64,000 bases of DNA from Sulfuricystis sp030824115 (GCA_942493065.1 OW818671.1:1116001-1180000); one strand, 5' to 3'. Shown: positions 1 through 8,263, numbered from the stretch's first letter. Numbers and translations are program-made. The notes: generated from the letters alone by a model not told the origin.

Positions 1-1
1 C

Positions 2-1318
2 GCGAGGGCGCTTGCTGCCGCGCACGCCGCAGATCAAAAAGTCGGCGCTGAGCGGACGGCACTGACAGGTATTCCCCTTGCCCACAAGGACATCTTCTGC
101 GCCGAAGGCTGGCGTACCACCTGCGGTTCGAAGATGCTCGGTAACTTTACGTCGCCCTACGATGCCCATGTTGTCGAGCAGATGAATGCGGCCGGCATGG
201 TGACGCTGGGCAAGTGCAACATGGACGAGTTTGCGATGGGCTCGTCGAACGAAACCTCTTTCTTCGGCACGGTGAGAAATCCGTGGGATACCGCTTGCGT
301 GCCCGGCGGTTCCTCGGGTGGTTCGGCCGCCGCGATTGCTGCGCGTCTGGCACCGGCAGCGACCGGCACGGATACCGGCGGCTCGATCCGCCAGCCGGCC
401 GCGCTGTGTGGTCTGACCGGCATCAAGCCGACCTATGGCGTGGTGTCGCGCTACGGCATGATCGCCTTTGCCTCCTCGCTCGATCAGGGCGGGCCGATGG
501 CCAAGTCGGCCGAGGACTGCGCGTTGCTGCTGAATGCGATGGCTGGTTTCGATCCGCGCGATTCGACTTCGCTGGAACGTCCTGCTGAGGATTACTGCCG
601 TGATCTGGACAAGCCGTTGGCTGGCTTGCGCATTGGGCTACCGAAGGAATTCTTTGGCGCCGGCATGGACGATGGCGTGCGTGTGGTGGTCGAGGCCGCG
701 CTGGCCGAATATCGCAAGCTGGGCGCCATTACCGTCGAGGTCTCGCTGCCCAATTCCGGCCTGTCGGTGCCCGCCTACTACGTGATCGCGCCGGCCGAAG
801 CCAGCTCCAACCTGTCGCGTTTCGATGGCGTGCGTTATGGCCATCGTGCCGCTGACTACGGCGACCTCAATGACATGTACGCGAAGAGCCGCGCCGAGGG
901 GTTCGGCGATGAGGTCAAGCGCCGCATCCTGATCGGTGCCTACGTGCTTTCGCATGGCTATTACGACGCTTACTACCTCAAGGCGCAGAAGATTCGCCGT
1001 CTCATCGCCGCCGACTTTTCGACTGCCTTCAAGGATTGCGATGTGATCATGGGGCCGACGGCGCCCTCGGTGGCCTTCAAGTTTGGCGAAAAGAGCGCCG
1101 ATCCGGTGCAGATGTATCTGTCCGACATCTACACGATTGCGGTCAACCTTGCCGGCCTGCCGGGCATGTCGATCCCTTGCGGTTTTGATCGCGATCTTCC
1201 CGTTGGCCTGCAACTGATCGGCCCCTGGTTCGGCGAGGCGCAGATGCTGAATGTGGCGCATCGCTACCAGCAGGCAACCGACTGGCATCGGCGCATGCCG
1301 GCTGCGTTTGCGGGATGA
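2..1318 (+). CDS. gatA: Glutamyl-tRNA(Gln) amidotransferase subunit A, 5' end outside window
   Basis: GatA hydrolyses glutamine and passes ammonia to GatB for conversion of Glu-tRNA(Gln) or Asp-tRNA(Asn). The amidase signature is intact: the catalytic Lys in AHKDIF near visible residue 29, the cis-Ser in PGGSSGGSAAA near 104, and the nucleophile Ser in TGTDTGGSIRQPAA near 128. The frame is open to the left window edge, so the start and about 45-50 residues lie outside; the ATG at 134 is internal. Codons 12-20 (QKVGAERTA) are a copy of the dispersed 24-mer, in a surface stretch before the conserved TGIPLAHKD. The stop overlaps the next gene's ATG (ATGA). Family assignment is certain. Confidence 0.97.
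   Translation, partial: ARALAAAHAADQKVGAERTALTGIPLAHKDIFCAEGWRTTCGSKMLGNFTSPYDAHVVEQMNAAGMVTLGKCNMDEFAMGSSNETSFFGTVRNPWDTACVPGGSSGGSAAAIAARLAPAATGTDTGGSIRQPAALCGLTGIKPTYGVVSRYGMIAFASSLDQGGPMAKSAEDCALLLNAMAGFDPRDSTSLERPAEDYCRDLDKPLAGLRIGLPKEFFGAGMDDGVRVVVEAALAEYRKLGAITVEVSLPNSGLSVPAYYVIAPAEASSNLSRFDGVRYGHRAADYGDLNDMYAKSRAEGFGDEVKRRILIGAYVLSHGYYDAYYLKAQKIRRLIAADFSTAFKDCDVIMGPTAPSVAFKFGEKSADPVQMYLSDIYTIAVNLAGLPGMSIPCGFDRDLPVGLQLIGPWFGEAQMLNVAHRYQQATDWHRRMPAAFAG
37..60 (+). repeat. Dispersed 24-mer, copy 1 (in gatA)
   Basis: AAAA, then GTCGGCGCTG, variable AGCG, then GACGGC. All 20 fixed positions match the window consensus. It is read in frame as KVGAERTA of GatA. Confidence 0.85.
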
Positions 1319-1839
1319 ACTGGTTACGGATACTGACGGTGCTGGGCGTGACGACGCTGGTCGGCTGCGCCACACCGGCACCTGTTTCGCCGCCTGCAGC
1401 AGCGGTTATTGCCGAACCGCCTCCTCCCGCCCAGCCGGCACTGCGCAGGGACACGCTTAAACATCTGGCCAATCGCAATCTCAAGCCGATCGAATCGCGC
1501 CCGCTGAACGCCAAGGCGAGTTGTGGATTCCGCGATCCGACCGGTTACCGCGGACGGCTGAAACTGGATGTCAAGGAAGCCAGTGTTAGCCGTTTCGAAG
1601 CAAATGTGGATGTGCCGAAGCATGGCAGTTGCAGTTTCAACCTGAAGGATTTCCAGCAGACCGATCGTTTGCCGAATGTGGTGTTGGCGGCGAAGAAGGG
1701 CGATTGCAAGGTATCGCTGTGGGAGCAGGAACATCAGGTGACGGTGGCATTCCGTGATTGCCGGGCCGAATGCAGCGGCAATTCAGTCGAATATCTCTGG
1801 CCCATTCTGGTCGATAACCGGAAGGGCAGTTGTTCATGA
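1315..1839 (+). CDS. Small predicted lipoprotein between gatA and gatB
   Basis: A 174-residue protein of unknown function. The N-terminus is a lipoprotein signal: short basic start, hydrophobic core, and lipobox LVGC with the modified Cys near residue 18. A Pro/Ala-rich linker follows, then a domain of about 120 residues with six or seven cysteines (for example KASCGF, HGSCSF, GDCKVSL, RDCRAEC, GSCS), which suggests disulphide pairs in the periplasm. It starts inside the gatA stop (ATGA) and ends 10 bases before gatB, so it is co-transcribed with both. Why a lipoprotein sits in a tRNA-amidation operon is not evident. No family recognised. Confidence 0.8.
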   Translation: MNWLRILTVLGVTTLVGCATPAPVSPPAAAVIAEPPPPAQPALRRDTLKHLANRNLKPIESRPLNAKASCGFRDPTGYRGRLKLDVKEASVSRFEANVDVPKHGSCSFNLKDFQQTDRLPNVVLAAKKGDCKVSLWEQEHQVTVAFRDCRAECSGNSVEYLWPILVDNRKGSCS

Positions 1840-1849
1840 AGGATGACGT

Positions 1850-3295
1850 ATGACGTGGGAAGTCGTGATTGGGCTGGAAACGCATGCCCAACTGCAAACA
1901 AAATCAAAAATCTTTTCCGGTGCCAGTACGGCCTTCGGCGCCGAACCGAATCGTCAGGCCTGCGCGGTTGATATCGCGCTGCCCGGCGTGCTGCCGGTGC
2001 TCAACCGCGAAGCGGTGGTTTGCGCGATCAAGTTCGGCCTCGCCATTGGTGCAGAGATTGCGCCGCGCTCGATCTTCGCGCGCAAGAACTACTTCTACCC
2101 TGACCTGCCGAAGGGCTACCAGATCAGCCAGTTCGAGATTCCCGTCGTGTCGGGTGGCGGGCTGACCATCACTGTCGGCGCTGGCGAGACGGCCTATGAG
2201 AAGTTCGTGCATCTGACGCGCGCCCATCTCGAAGAGGATGCCGGCAAGTCGCTGCATGAGGATTTCCACGGCAAGACCGGCATCGATCTGAACCGTGCTG
2301 GCACGCCGTTGCTGGAGATCGTCACCGAGCCTGATATGTGCTCCAGTACCGAAGCGGTCGCCTATGCCAAGGCGCTGCACTCGCTGGTGACATGGATCGG
2401 CATTTGCGACGGCAACATGCAGGAAGGCAGTTTCCGCTGCGACGCCAACGTGTCGGTACGTCGTCCCGGTGCTCCGCTTGGCACGCGCCGCGAGATCAAG
2501 AATCTCAACTCCTTCCGCTTCCTGCAGCAGGCCATCGACTACGAGATTCAATGGCAGATCAACGAGATCGAGGAGGGCCGCAAGATTCAGCAGGCCACCG
2601 TGCTGTTCGATCCCGACACGGGCGAGACGCGTTCGATGCGCAGCAAGGAAGATGCGCACGACTACCGCTACTTCCCCGACCCTGATTTGCTGCCGCTCGA
2701 GATCAAGGCCGACTGGATTGCCGAAGTGAAAGCAGGCTTGCCCGAGTTGCCGCAAGCTATGCAGGCACGCTTTCAGTCGGATTACGGCCTGTCGGCCTAC
2801 GATGCCGCAACACTGGCAGTCACGCGTTCTAGCGCACAGTTTTTCGAGGAAACCGTCAACGTTGCTGGCAAGGAGAATGCGAAGGCTTGTGCCAACTGGG
2901 TGATGGGCGAACTGGCGGCACGCCTGAACCGTGACGAGAAAGACATCTCGGCCAGCCCGATTGCTGCGGCGCAACTGGCTGGCATGGTCAAACGCATCGC
3001 CGACGGCACCCTGTCCTCCAAGCTCGCCAAGGAAGTGTTTGAAGCGCTATGGAGCGGTGAGGGCCAGGACGCTGATGCGATCATCGAAGCGCGCGGTCTC
3101 AAGCAGGTTTCCGATGCGTCAGCAATCGAACCGATCATTGACGAGGTACTGGCCGCCAACCCGAAGTCGGTCGAGGAATTCCGTGCTGGCAAGGACAAGG
3201 CTTTTAATGCACTGGTCGGTCAGATCATGAAAGCGACCAAAGGCAAAGCCAACCCGCAGCAGGTGAATGAGCTGCTGAAGAGGAAGCTGAGTTAA
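1850..3295 (+). CDS. gatB: Aspartyl/glutamyl-tRNA amidotransferase subunit B
   Basis: GatB phosphorylates the misacylated tRNA and amidates it with ammonia from GatA. Its 481 residues match the usual size. The N-terminus has VVIGLETHAQL, followed by family motifs KNYFYPDLPKGYQISQ, RAHLEEDAGKS, GTPLLEIVTEPD and EGSFRCDANVSVRR, with the C-terminal YqeY-like helical region ending in NPQQVNELLKRKL. Residues near 108-115 (TVGAGETA) are a dispersed 24-mer copy in a loop just before the conserved HLEEDAGKS segment. The TAA stop touches another copy of the same element (3295-3318). Confidence 0.97.
   Translation: MTWEVVIGLETHAQLQTKSKIFSGASTAFGAEPNRQACAVDIALPGVLPVLNREAVVCAIKFGLAIGAEIAPRSIFARKNYFYPDLPKGYQISQFEIPVVSGGGLTITVGAGETAYEKFVHLTRAHLEEDAGKSLHEDFHGKTGIDLNRAGTPLLEIVTEPDMCSSTEAVAYAKALHSLVTWIGICDGNMQEGSFRCDANVSVRRPGAPLGTRREIKNLNSFRFLQQAIDYEIQWQINEIEEGRKIQQATVLFDPDTGETRSMRSKEDAHDYRYFPDPDLLPLEIKADWIAEVKAGLPELPQAMQARFQSDYGLSAYDAATLAVTRSSAQFFEETVNVAGKENAKACANWVMGELAARLNRDEKDISASPIAAAQLAGMVKRIADGTLSSKLAKEVFEALWSGEGQDADAIIEARGLKQVSDASAIEPIIDEVLAANPKSVEEFRAGKDKAFNALVGQIMKATKGKANPQQVNELLKRKLS
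2170..2193 (+). repeat. Dispersed 24-mer, copy 2 (in gatB)
   Basis: The core GTCGGCGCTG, variable GCGA, and GACGGC are exact. The left flank is CACT instead of AAAW, giving two mismatches. It is read as TVGAGETA. Confidence 0.75.
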
Positions 3296-3318
3296 AAAGT
3301 CGGCGTTGGCAGGACGGC
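3295..3318 (+). repeat. Dispersed 24-mer, copy 3 (between convergent stops)
   Basis: AAAA, GTCGGCGTTG (one mismatch), GCAG, GACGGC. It fills the whole gap between gatB and the convergent coiled-coil gene: its first base is the last base of the gatB TAA and its last base is the first base of the opposite TAG. Confidence 0.85.
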
Positions 3319-3935
3319 TACTTTGTCCCGGTTAACTCGCGGTAGCGCTTCTTGTCGGCTTCGAAGCGCACCTTGACGGCTTCGATGTCGGCATCCTTCT
3401 GCTGCAAGGCTTTCTGCTGGGCCGCAATCTCGGCCTCGTTATCCCTGATCTGGCTTTGTAGATTGGCCGGTGCCGGCTTCTTCGTATAGAACTCTTTTTC
3501 CTGATCGAGCTTGAGCTTCTTTTTCTCGGCCGCGTCGAGGCGATTCTTGGCTTGCTCGGCATTCTTCTCGATTTCGGCAATGGCGCGATCGCGTGCCTTA
3601 TCGATGTCCTTTTCGGTGGTGTAGCTATCCTTGAGGGCACGATCGCGGCGTGCCATCTCCTCGGCCTTTTTCTTTTCTTCGACGGCGCGTACTTTTTCGG
3701 CTTCGCGGGCGGCAAGTTCCTCTTGTGTCAATGGACGTTCGACATCGCGGGCCACGCCGCCCTTGTCGAAAACCTTTCTGGCCTTGTCAAGGCATTGTGC
3801 AGGTGCGGGGTCGCCGCAGCTACGCTTGCCATTGACCTCGCAGCAGGTGATCTTGGCCGCAGCGGGGAGAGAAAATGCGATACCGAGCAGCAGGGCGAGT
3901 GTGGTCGTCGAAAAAGTGGACAATTTAGGCAACAC
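3318..3935 (-). CDS. Exported coiled-coil protein with DUF4124-like N-terminus
   Basis: A protein of 205 residues from a GTG start chosen because GGAG sits seven bases upstream; the GTG lies inside the 3' end of pyrE. A hydrophobic signal (LALLLGIAFSLPAAA) precedes a Cys-bearing segment (ITCCEVNGKRSCGDP) resembling the start of DUF4124 proteins. The last 130 residues are charged and Lys/Glu/Ala-rich and almost certainly a long coiled coil (KKKAEEMARRDRALKD, EKNAEQAKNRLDAAEKKK). It probably acts in the periplasm. Function unknown. It overlaps pyrE by 11 bases and is probably translated from the same transcript. Confidence 0.75.
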   Translation of the reverse strand: MLPKLSTFSTTTLALLLGIAFSLPAAAKITCCEVNGKRSCGDPAPAQCLDKARKVFDKGGVARDVERPLTQEELAAREAEKVRAVEEKKKAEEMARRDRALKDSYTTEKDIDKARDRAIAEIEKNAEQAKNRLDAAEKKKLKLDQEKEFYTKKPAPANLQSQIRDNEAEIAAQQKALQQKDADIEAVKVRFEADKKRYRELTGTK

Positions 3936-4572
3936 CGTAGGTCTCCCGATAGCGGCGCACGGCCGCGAGGTTTTGTTCCAGCGCCGGCTGACCGGCAAGA
4001 TAGGTGATCACATCGGTCAAGCGGGCGACGGCAATCACCGGCATGCCGAGCGACTGTTCCACTTCCTGTACGGCTGACAGCGTGCCTGTGCCGCGTTCCT
4101 GACGGTCGATGGCGATGGCGACCCCAGCGGGCGTGGCGCCGCCCGCACGGATGATGTCGACCGATTCGCGTACCGACGTACCGGCCGAGATGACATCGTC
4201 GACGATCAGGACGCGACCGGCGAGCGGTGCGCCGATCAGCGTGCCGCCCTCGCCGTGATCCTTGGCTTCCTTGCGGTTGAAGGCAAACGGGAAGTTGTGG
4301 CCGCGTGCCGCAAGCGCCATGACAATGGCAGCGACCAGCGGAATGCCCTTGTAGGCCGGGCCGAACAACATGTCGATCCGAATCTTCGAGGCGAGGATGG
4401 CGTCGGCGTAAAAGTTGGCCAGCTTCGACAGGGAGTCGCCATCGTTGAACAGGCCGGCATTGAAGAAGTAGGGCGAGAGCCGCCCGGCCTTGGTCTTGAA
4501 CTCGCCGAAGCGCAAAACACCTTTCGCAGAGGCGAAGGCAACAAAATCCTGACTAAAATCAGTGGCATTCAT
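3925..4572 (-). CDS. pyrE: Orotate phosphoribosyltransferase
   Basis: Converts orotate and PRPP to orotidine 5'-phosphate, the fifth step of pyrimidine synthesis. 215 residues, typical length. The PRPP-binding motif VLIVDDVISAGTSVRES is near residues 122-138 and the conserved FGPAYKGIPL near 73, with the flexible-loop KDHGEGG between them. It is divergent from exoA, with only 16 bases between the two start codons, so promoters must overlap the opposing 5' ends. Other pyr genes of this window lie 43 kb away. Confidence 0.97.
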   Translation of the reverse strand: MNATDFSQDFVAFASAKGVLRFGEFKTKAGRLSPYFFNAGLFNDGDSLSKLANFYADAILASKIRIDMLFGPAYKGIPLVAAIVMALAARGHNFPFAFNRKEAKDHGEGGTLIGAPLAGRVLIVDDVISAGTSVRESVDIIRAGGATPAGVAIAIDRQERGTGTLSAVQEVEQSLGMPVIAVARLTDVITYLAGQPALEQNLAAVRRYRETYGVA

Positions 4573-4588
4573 AGTGAAATCATTTTAC

Positions 4589-5383
4589 ATGCTGCGTATC
4601 GTTACATTGAACCTTAACGGCATCCGCTCGGCTACCCGCAAGGGTTGGCTCGACTGGTTGGCGATACAGGATGCCGACATTGTCTGCGTGCAGGAATTGA
4701 AGGCGCAGGCGAGTGATCTGCCAGAAGAAACGCGCTTCCCCGGCGGCACGATGACGGGTTATTTCCATTACGCCGAAAAAAAGGGCTATAGCGGTGTCGG
4801 GCTGTATGCGCGCCGTTCCCCCGACCGTGTCATCGAAGGCATTGGCAATCCCGAATTCGATGCCGAGGGCCGCTATCTGCGAGCTGACTGGCCGGGATTG
4901 TCGGTGATTTCCCTGTACGTGCCGTCGGGTTCCTCCTCGCCCGAGCGTCAGGAAGCCAAGTTTCGCTTCATGGACATCTTTTATCCCTGCCTGTCCGCCC
5001 TAATGGATGAATCGCGTGCGACCGGACGTGAGTTCATCATCTGCGCCGACTGGAATATTGCTCCAACCCAGCAGGATTTGAAGAACTGGAAGTCGAACCA
5101 GAAGAATTCCGGCTTCCTGCCCGAGGAGCGCGACTGGATGACCCGGGTCAAGGCCGAACTTGGCTGGGTGGATGCCTATCGGACACTTTATCCGACCGAA
5201 GAGGGTGAGGCTTACACTTGGTGGTCGAATCGTGGCCAGGCTTGGGCGAAGAACGTGGGTTGGCGGATCGATTACCAGTTGGCGACGCCCGGCATTGCCG
5301 CTACCGTTGCTGAAGCGCAGGTTTTTAAAGACGCACGCTTTTCAGACCATGCGCCCTTGATCATCGACTACGCCTGGCCTTGA
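4589..5383 (+). CDS. exoA: Exodeoxyribonuclease III / AP endonuclease
   Basis: A 264-residue enzyme of the ExoIII/APE1 family that cleaves abasic sites and degrades 3' ends during base-excision repair. Motifs in order: LNLNGIRSA at the N-terminus, CVQELKAQ (metal Glu), GYSGVGLYAR, CADWNIAPTQQD (Asp/Asn), RIDYQLATP and FSDHAPLIIDY (catalytic Asp-His). The ATG at 4589 is preferred over an upstream ATG at 4562 because family members begin at MLRIVTLN and the earlier start would run into pyrE. xth is an alternative symbol. Confidence 0.95.
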   Translation: MLRIVTLNLNGIRSATRKGWLDWLAIQDADIVCVQELKAQASDLPEETRFPGGTMTGYFHYAEKKGYSGVGLYARRSPDRVIEGIGNPEFDAEGRYLRADWPGLSVISLYVPSGSSSPERQEAKFRFMDIFYPCLSALMDESRATGREFIICADWNIAPTQQDLKNWKSNQKNSGFLPEERDWMTRVKAELGWVDAYRTLYPTEEGEAYTWWSNRGQAWAKNVGWRIDYQLATPGIAATVAEAQVFKDARFSDHAPLIIDYAWP

Positions 5384-5447
5384 TTGCCTGTGAGACAATG
5401 GCAGCATCATTCGATTCGTGTACCCGTGTTAATCCAAGGAGCAAAAA

Positions 5448-5759
5448 ATGACTGAAATGACCGATGTCAGCAAAGAGAAACTGATCAGCGATTTCAAGGT
5501 GGTGGTTGCCGATGCGGAAGAGTTGCTGCGCGCCACGGCTAATCAGGCTGGCGACAAGGCTTCCGAATTGCGCGGCAAGATCCAGGGCCGTCTGGCCGAT
5601 GCCAAAGTGCGTTTGGCCGATGCCGAAGCCGCTGTGGTCGACAAGGCCAAGCTGGTGGGCCGCGCCGCTGATGATTATGTCAATGACAACCCTTGGCGTT
5701 CCGTCGGTGTGGCTGCCGGGATCGGCTTCATCGTTGGCCTGCTGATCGGCCGTCGTTGA
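5448..5759 (+). CDS. DUF883 family (ElaB/YqjD-like) membrane-anchored protein
   Basis: 103 residues. An amphipathic helical region (residues 8-75, with heptad-like Ala/Asp/Lys repeats) is followed by the DUF883 hallmark DNPWRSVGVAAGIGFIVGLLIGRR, a C-terminal membrane anchor with a glycine-rich face. E. coli relatives YqjD and ElaB are inner-membrane proteins that bind ribosomes in stationary phase; that role here is inference. A good ribosome site (AAGGAG) lies seven bases before the ATG. It is first in a run of four overlapping genes. Confidence 0.9.
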   Translation: MTEMTDVSKEKLISDFKVVVADAEELLRATANQAGDKASELRGKIQGRLADAKVRLADAEAAVVDKAKLVGRAADDYVNDNPWRSVGVAAGIGFIVGLLIGRR

Positions 5760-6148
5760 TTCAATCGCCCGGGCTTCTCGCTTCCCTGCGCGGCTTTGCG
5801 ACCACCTCGGTCGCCTTGCTGCGCACGCGGCTTGCGCTGCTCAAGGTCGAAGCGCAGGAGGAGGCCGACCGCCTGATCGGCCTACTGTTGTGGGGGGTTG
5901 TCGCCACGCTGCTGGGGGTTGCCGGTCTGGTCTTCCTCGCCGTGTGGCTGACGGTGTTGTTTTGGGATGACCATCGCTTGTTGGCGCTGGGCATCTTTAC
6001 CGCAGTATTTCTCGGCGGCGCCGCCTTTGCCATATCGAGCGTGCTTCGATTGGCGCGTCAGGGTTCGCAACTCTTTGCGGCGAGCCTGGCCGAATTGCGG
6101 CGCGATGAGGCCGCACTGTCTGACTCTCCCCACGAGCGGCGTCCATGA
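5756..6148 (+). CDS. YqjE / phage-holin superfamily III-like membrane protein
   Basis: About 130 residues from a TTG at 5756 that overlaps the previous TGA (TTGA); no ATG fits between that stop and the conserved part, so the start is uncertain. Two strong membrane helices (LIGLLLWGVVATLLGVAGL and LALGIFTAVFLGGAAFAIS) follow an amphipathic N-terminal stretch. Order and size match YqjE, which follows YqjD in many proteobacteria. The operon context suggests a membrane-stress or stationary-phase role. Confidence 0.8.
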   Translation: MIQSPGLLASLRGFATTSVALLRTRLALLKVEAQEEADRLIGLLLWGVVATLLGVAGLVFLAVWLTVLFWDDHRLLALGIFTAVFLGGAAFAISSVLRLARQGSQLFAASLAELRRDEAALSDSPHERRP

Positions 6149-6462
6149 GTCGTGCCGTTGCGCATGCGCTTGAAAAACAGCGTCTGCAGTTTGCGTCGGC
6201 CGAACAGCGTGACCGCCTGATCCAGCATGCGGCAGGCGTAGTACCACTTTTTGAAGTGGCCGATCGGGTGCAGGATGGCGCACGCTGGGTGCAGCGTTAC
6301 CCCGAGGTCGTGGTGGGTGGGCTGGCAATGGTGGCGGCGGCACGACCACGTGCCCGCCAATTTCTGTGGCGCTGGGCAAGACGTAGCTTTGTTGCCTGGA
6401 AACTGTGGCGCAATGGATTGCGCTGGCTTGAGCAGAAGCCTTCACAATCTCACGCTGCATAA
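6145..6462 (+). CDS. YqjK-like small basic protein
   Basis: 105 residues, Arg-rich. It starts in an ATGA overlap with the YqjE-like gene. The pattern of an N-terminal helix (EKQRLQFASAEQRDRLIQ), a short hydrophobic segment (VVVGGLAMVAAARP) and a basic C-terminal tail fits the YqjK family, which completes the yqjD-yqjE-yqjK set in enterobacteria. Its biochemical role is unknown. Confidence 0.7.
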   Translation: MSRAVAHALEKQRLQFASAEQRDRLIQHAAGVVPLFEVADRVQDGARWVQRYPEVVVGGLAMVAAARPRARQFLWRWARRSFVAWKLWRNGLRWLEQKPSQSHAA

Positions 6463-6773
6463 TGGGCCGCCGTTTTTCGCCGCCAATCGTGCGCAACATG
6501 CTCGATGCACAACAGCGCGAGCGCCAGCAGATCACGCGCGAACTGACCAAGATCAAAGGGCTGATGCCGCTGCTGATGAAGCGGCGCAATGGCGGCCGCT
6601 GGAGTATCGATGAGCGGCATGAGCTGATCGAGCAGTTGCACGCTTTCGCCCACCTTTCTCCCTACTTCGTGGTACTGGTGATGCCCGGTTCGTTCATGTT
6701 GCTACCGGCACTGGCTTGGTGGCTCGACCGCCGCCGCGGCCAACGCGCTACAGACCCAGGCAAACATATTTGA
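6462..6773 (+). CDS. Small membrane protein resembling the LETM1 core segment
   Basis: 103 residues, starting in a TAATG overlap with the preceding gene. The N-terminal half is charged and helical; the C-terminal half has the hydrophobic stretch LSPYFVVLVMPGSFMLLPA followed by WWLDRRR. That stretch resembles the Pro-containing transmembrane segment of LETM1-type proteins, a resemblance judged by eye only. Its last 26 bases overlap the convergent gabD 3' end. It would be a fourth, unusual member of the yqjDEK-like operon. Confidence 0.6.
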   Translation: MGRRFSPPIVRNMLDAQQRERQQITRELTKIKGLMPLLMKRRNGGRWSIDERHELIEQLHAFAHLSPYFVVLVMPGSFMLLPALAWWLDRRRGQRATDPGKHI

Positions 6774-8205
6774 TCTCGAGGTATTCCTCAATGCCGTACT
6801 TTGAGCCTTCGCGGCCAATGCCCGAATGCTTGATGCCGCCAAAGGGTGCCACTTCGTTGGCGATCAGCCCGACATTCACGCCCACCATGCCGTATTCGAG
6901 CGCTTCGGCGACCCGCCAGACGCGCGACAGATCACGCGCATAGAAGTAGCTCGCCAAACCGTATTCGGTGGCGTTGGCCAGGGCAATTGCCTCGGCTTCA
7001 TCGTGAAACTTGAACAGCGGCGCGACCGGCCCGAAGGTCTCCTCGCGGGCGCAGCGCATGGCGGGCGTCACGTCTGCCAGCACGGTGGGTTCGAAGAAGG
7101 TGCCGCCCAGTGCGTGGCGTTTGCCACCCGTCAGGATGCGGGCGCCTTGCGCTACGGCATCGGCGACGTGGGCTTCAACCTTTGCCAGCGCCTGCACATC
7201 AATCAGCGGACCTTGGTTGACCCCTGCCGTCGTGCCAGCGCCGACATTTAGTTTTGCCACCTCGGCGGCCAGCTTCTGCGCGAATGTTTCATAGATGCCG
7301 GCCTGTATCAGCAACCGGTTGGCACACACGCAGGTTTGGCCGGCATTGCGGTATTTGGACGCCATCGCGCCGGCGACGGCGGCATCGACATCTGCATCGT
7401 CGAAGACGATAAAGGGGGCATTGCCGCCGAGCTCCAGTGAAATCTTTTTCAGCGTTGGCGCACATTGCGCCATCAGCAGCCGGCCGACCTCGGTCGAACC
7501 GGTGAAGGAGAGTTTGCGCACGACCGGGTTGCCGGTCAGCTCGCCGCCGATCAGTGGGGCATTTGCCGCCGAACTGGTGATGATATTGAAGACGCCAGGT
7601 GGGAAGCCGGCGCGCTCGGCAAGTGCAGCCAATGCCAACGCGGTGAGTGGTGTCTGTTCGGCGGGCTTGACCACCACCGGACAGCCGGCTGCCAGCGCTG
7701 GCGCCACCTTGCGCGTGATCATCGCGGCGGGGAAGTTCCAGGGCGTAATCGCAGCACAGACGCCGATCGGTTGCTTGAGGACGAGCAGTCGCTGATTGGC
7801 GATGGTCTGTGGAATCACGTCACCGTAGGTGCGCTTGGCTTCCTCGGCAAACCATTCAATGAAACTGGCCGCATAGAGTGCCTCGCCGCGTGCTTCGGCG
7901 AGTGGTTTGCCCTGCTCGCTGGTCATCAGCAGGGCGAGGTCGTTGGCATGCGTGACGATCAGTTCGAACCACTGGCGCAGGATGCCGCCGCGCTGCTTGG
8001 CCGTGAGGGCTCGCCAGGCCGGCCAGGCGGCATTGGCCGCGGCGATGGCGCGGCGTGTTTCCACTGCCGCCATGTCGGGCACCTCGGCCAGCGCTTCGCC
8101 CGTGGCGGGGTTGGTGATGGTCAGCGTGGCGCCGTTCTCGGCACTGCACCACTGGCCGTCGATAAAGGCGCGGTCGCGCAACAATTCGGGATGCTGCAAT
8201 TGCAT
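6748..8205 (-). CDS. gabD: NAD(P)-dependent succinate-semialdehyde dehydrogenase
   Basis: 485 residues, the length of GabD. It oxidises succinate semialdehyde (and possibly related aldehydes) to the acid. Motifs: ITPWNFPAAMITRKVAPALAA, the cofactor loop FTGSTEVG, the catalytic Glu in LELGGNAPFIV, the catalytic Cys in GQTCVCANR (the C-x-C form typical of GabD), and the C-terminal PFGGIKHSGIGREGSKYG. Residues near 320-327 (NVGAGTTA) are a dispersed 24-mer copy at a surface loop before QGPLI. Substrate is inferred from family resemblance; no gabT or gabP is nearby. Confidence 0.9.
   Translation of the reverse strand: MQLQHPELLRDRAFIDGQWCSAENGATLTITNPATGEALAEVPDMAAVETRRAIAAANAAWPAWRALTAKQRGGILRQWFELIVTHANDLALLMTSEQGKPLAEARGEALYAASFIEWFAEEAKRTYGDVIPQTIANQRLLVLKQPIGVCAAITPWNFPAAMITRKVAPALAAGCPVVVKPAEQTPLTALALAALAERAGFPPGVFNIITSSAANAPLIGGELTGNPVVRKLSFTGSTEVGRLLMAQCAPTLKKISLELGGNAPFIVFDDADVDAAVAGAMASKYRNAGQTCVCANRLLIQAGIYETFAQKLAAEVAKLNVGAGTTAGVNQGPLIDVQALAKVEAHVADAVAQGARILTGGKRHALGGTFFEPTVLADVTPAMRCAREETFGPVAPLFKFHDEAEAIALANATEYGLASYFYARDLSRVWRVAEALEYGMVGVNVGLIANEVAPFGGIKHSGIGREGSKYGIEEYLEIKYVCLGL
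7226..7249 (-). repeat. Dispersed 24-mer, copy 4 (in gabD)
   Basis: On the minus strand AAAT, GTCGGCGCTG, GCAC, GACGGC; all fixed positions match. It is read as NVGAGTTA in the aldehyde dehydrogenase. Confidence 0.85.
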
Positions 8206-8263
8206 GGCGTTTATTCCGTTTTTTGGCTGGCTGGCGGCGAGTCTACCGAATTAGTATTGCTGC

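Noticed and set aside
638..1381. Long minus-strand open frame opposite gatA
   Set aside because: It is a codon-bias shadow of gatA: no ribosome site, no family features, and it covers an unmistakable gene. Similar long antisense frames opposite gatB, polA, hemL, metH, chpA and pilJ were dropped for the same reason.
4562..4588. Upstream ATG for exoA
   Set aside because: It would add nine residues not seen in the family and overlap the pyrE start; the ATG at 4589 matches the conserved N-terminus.
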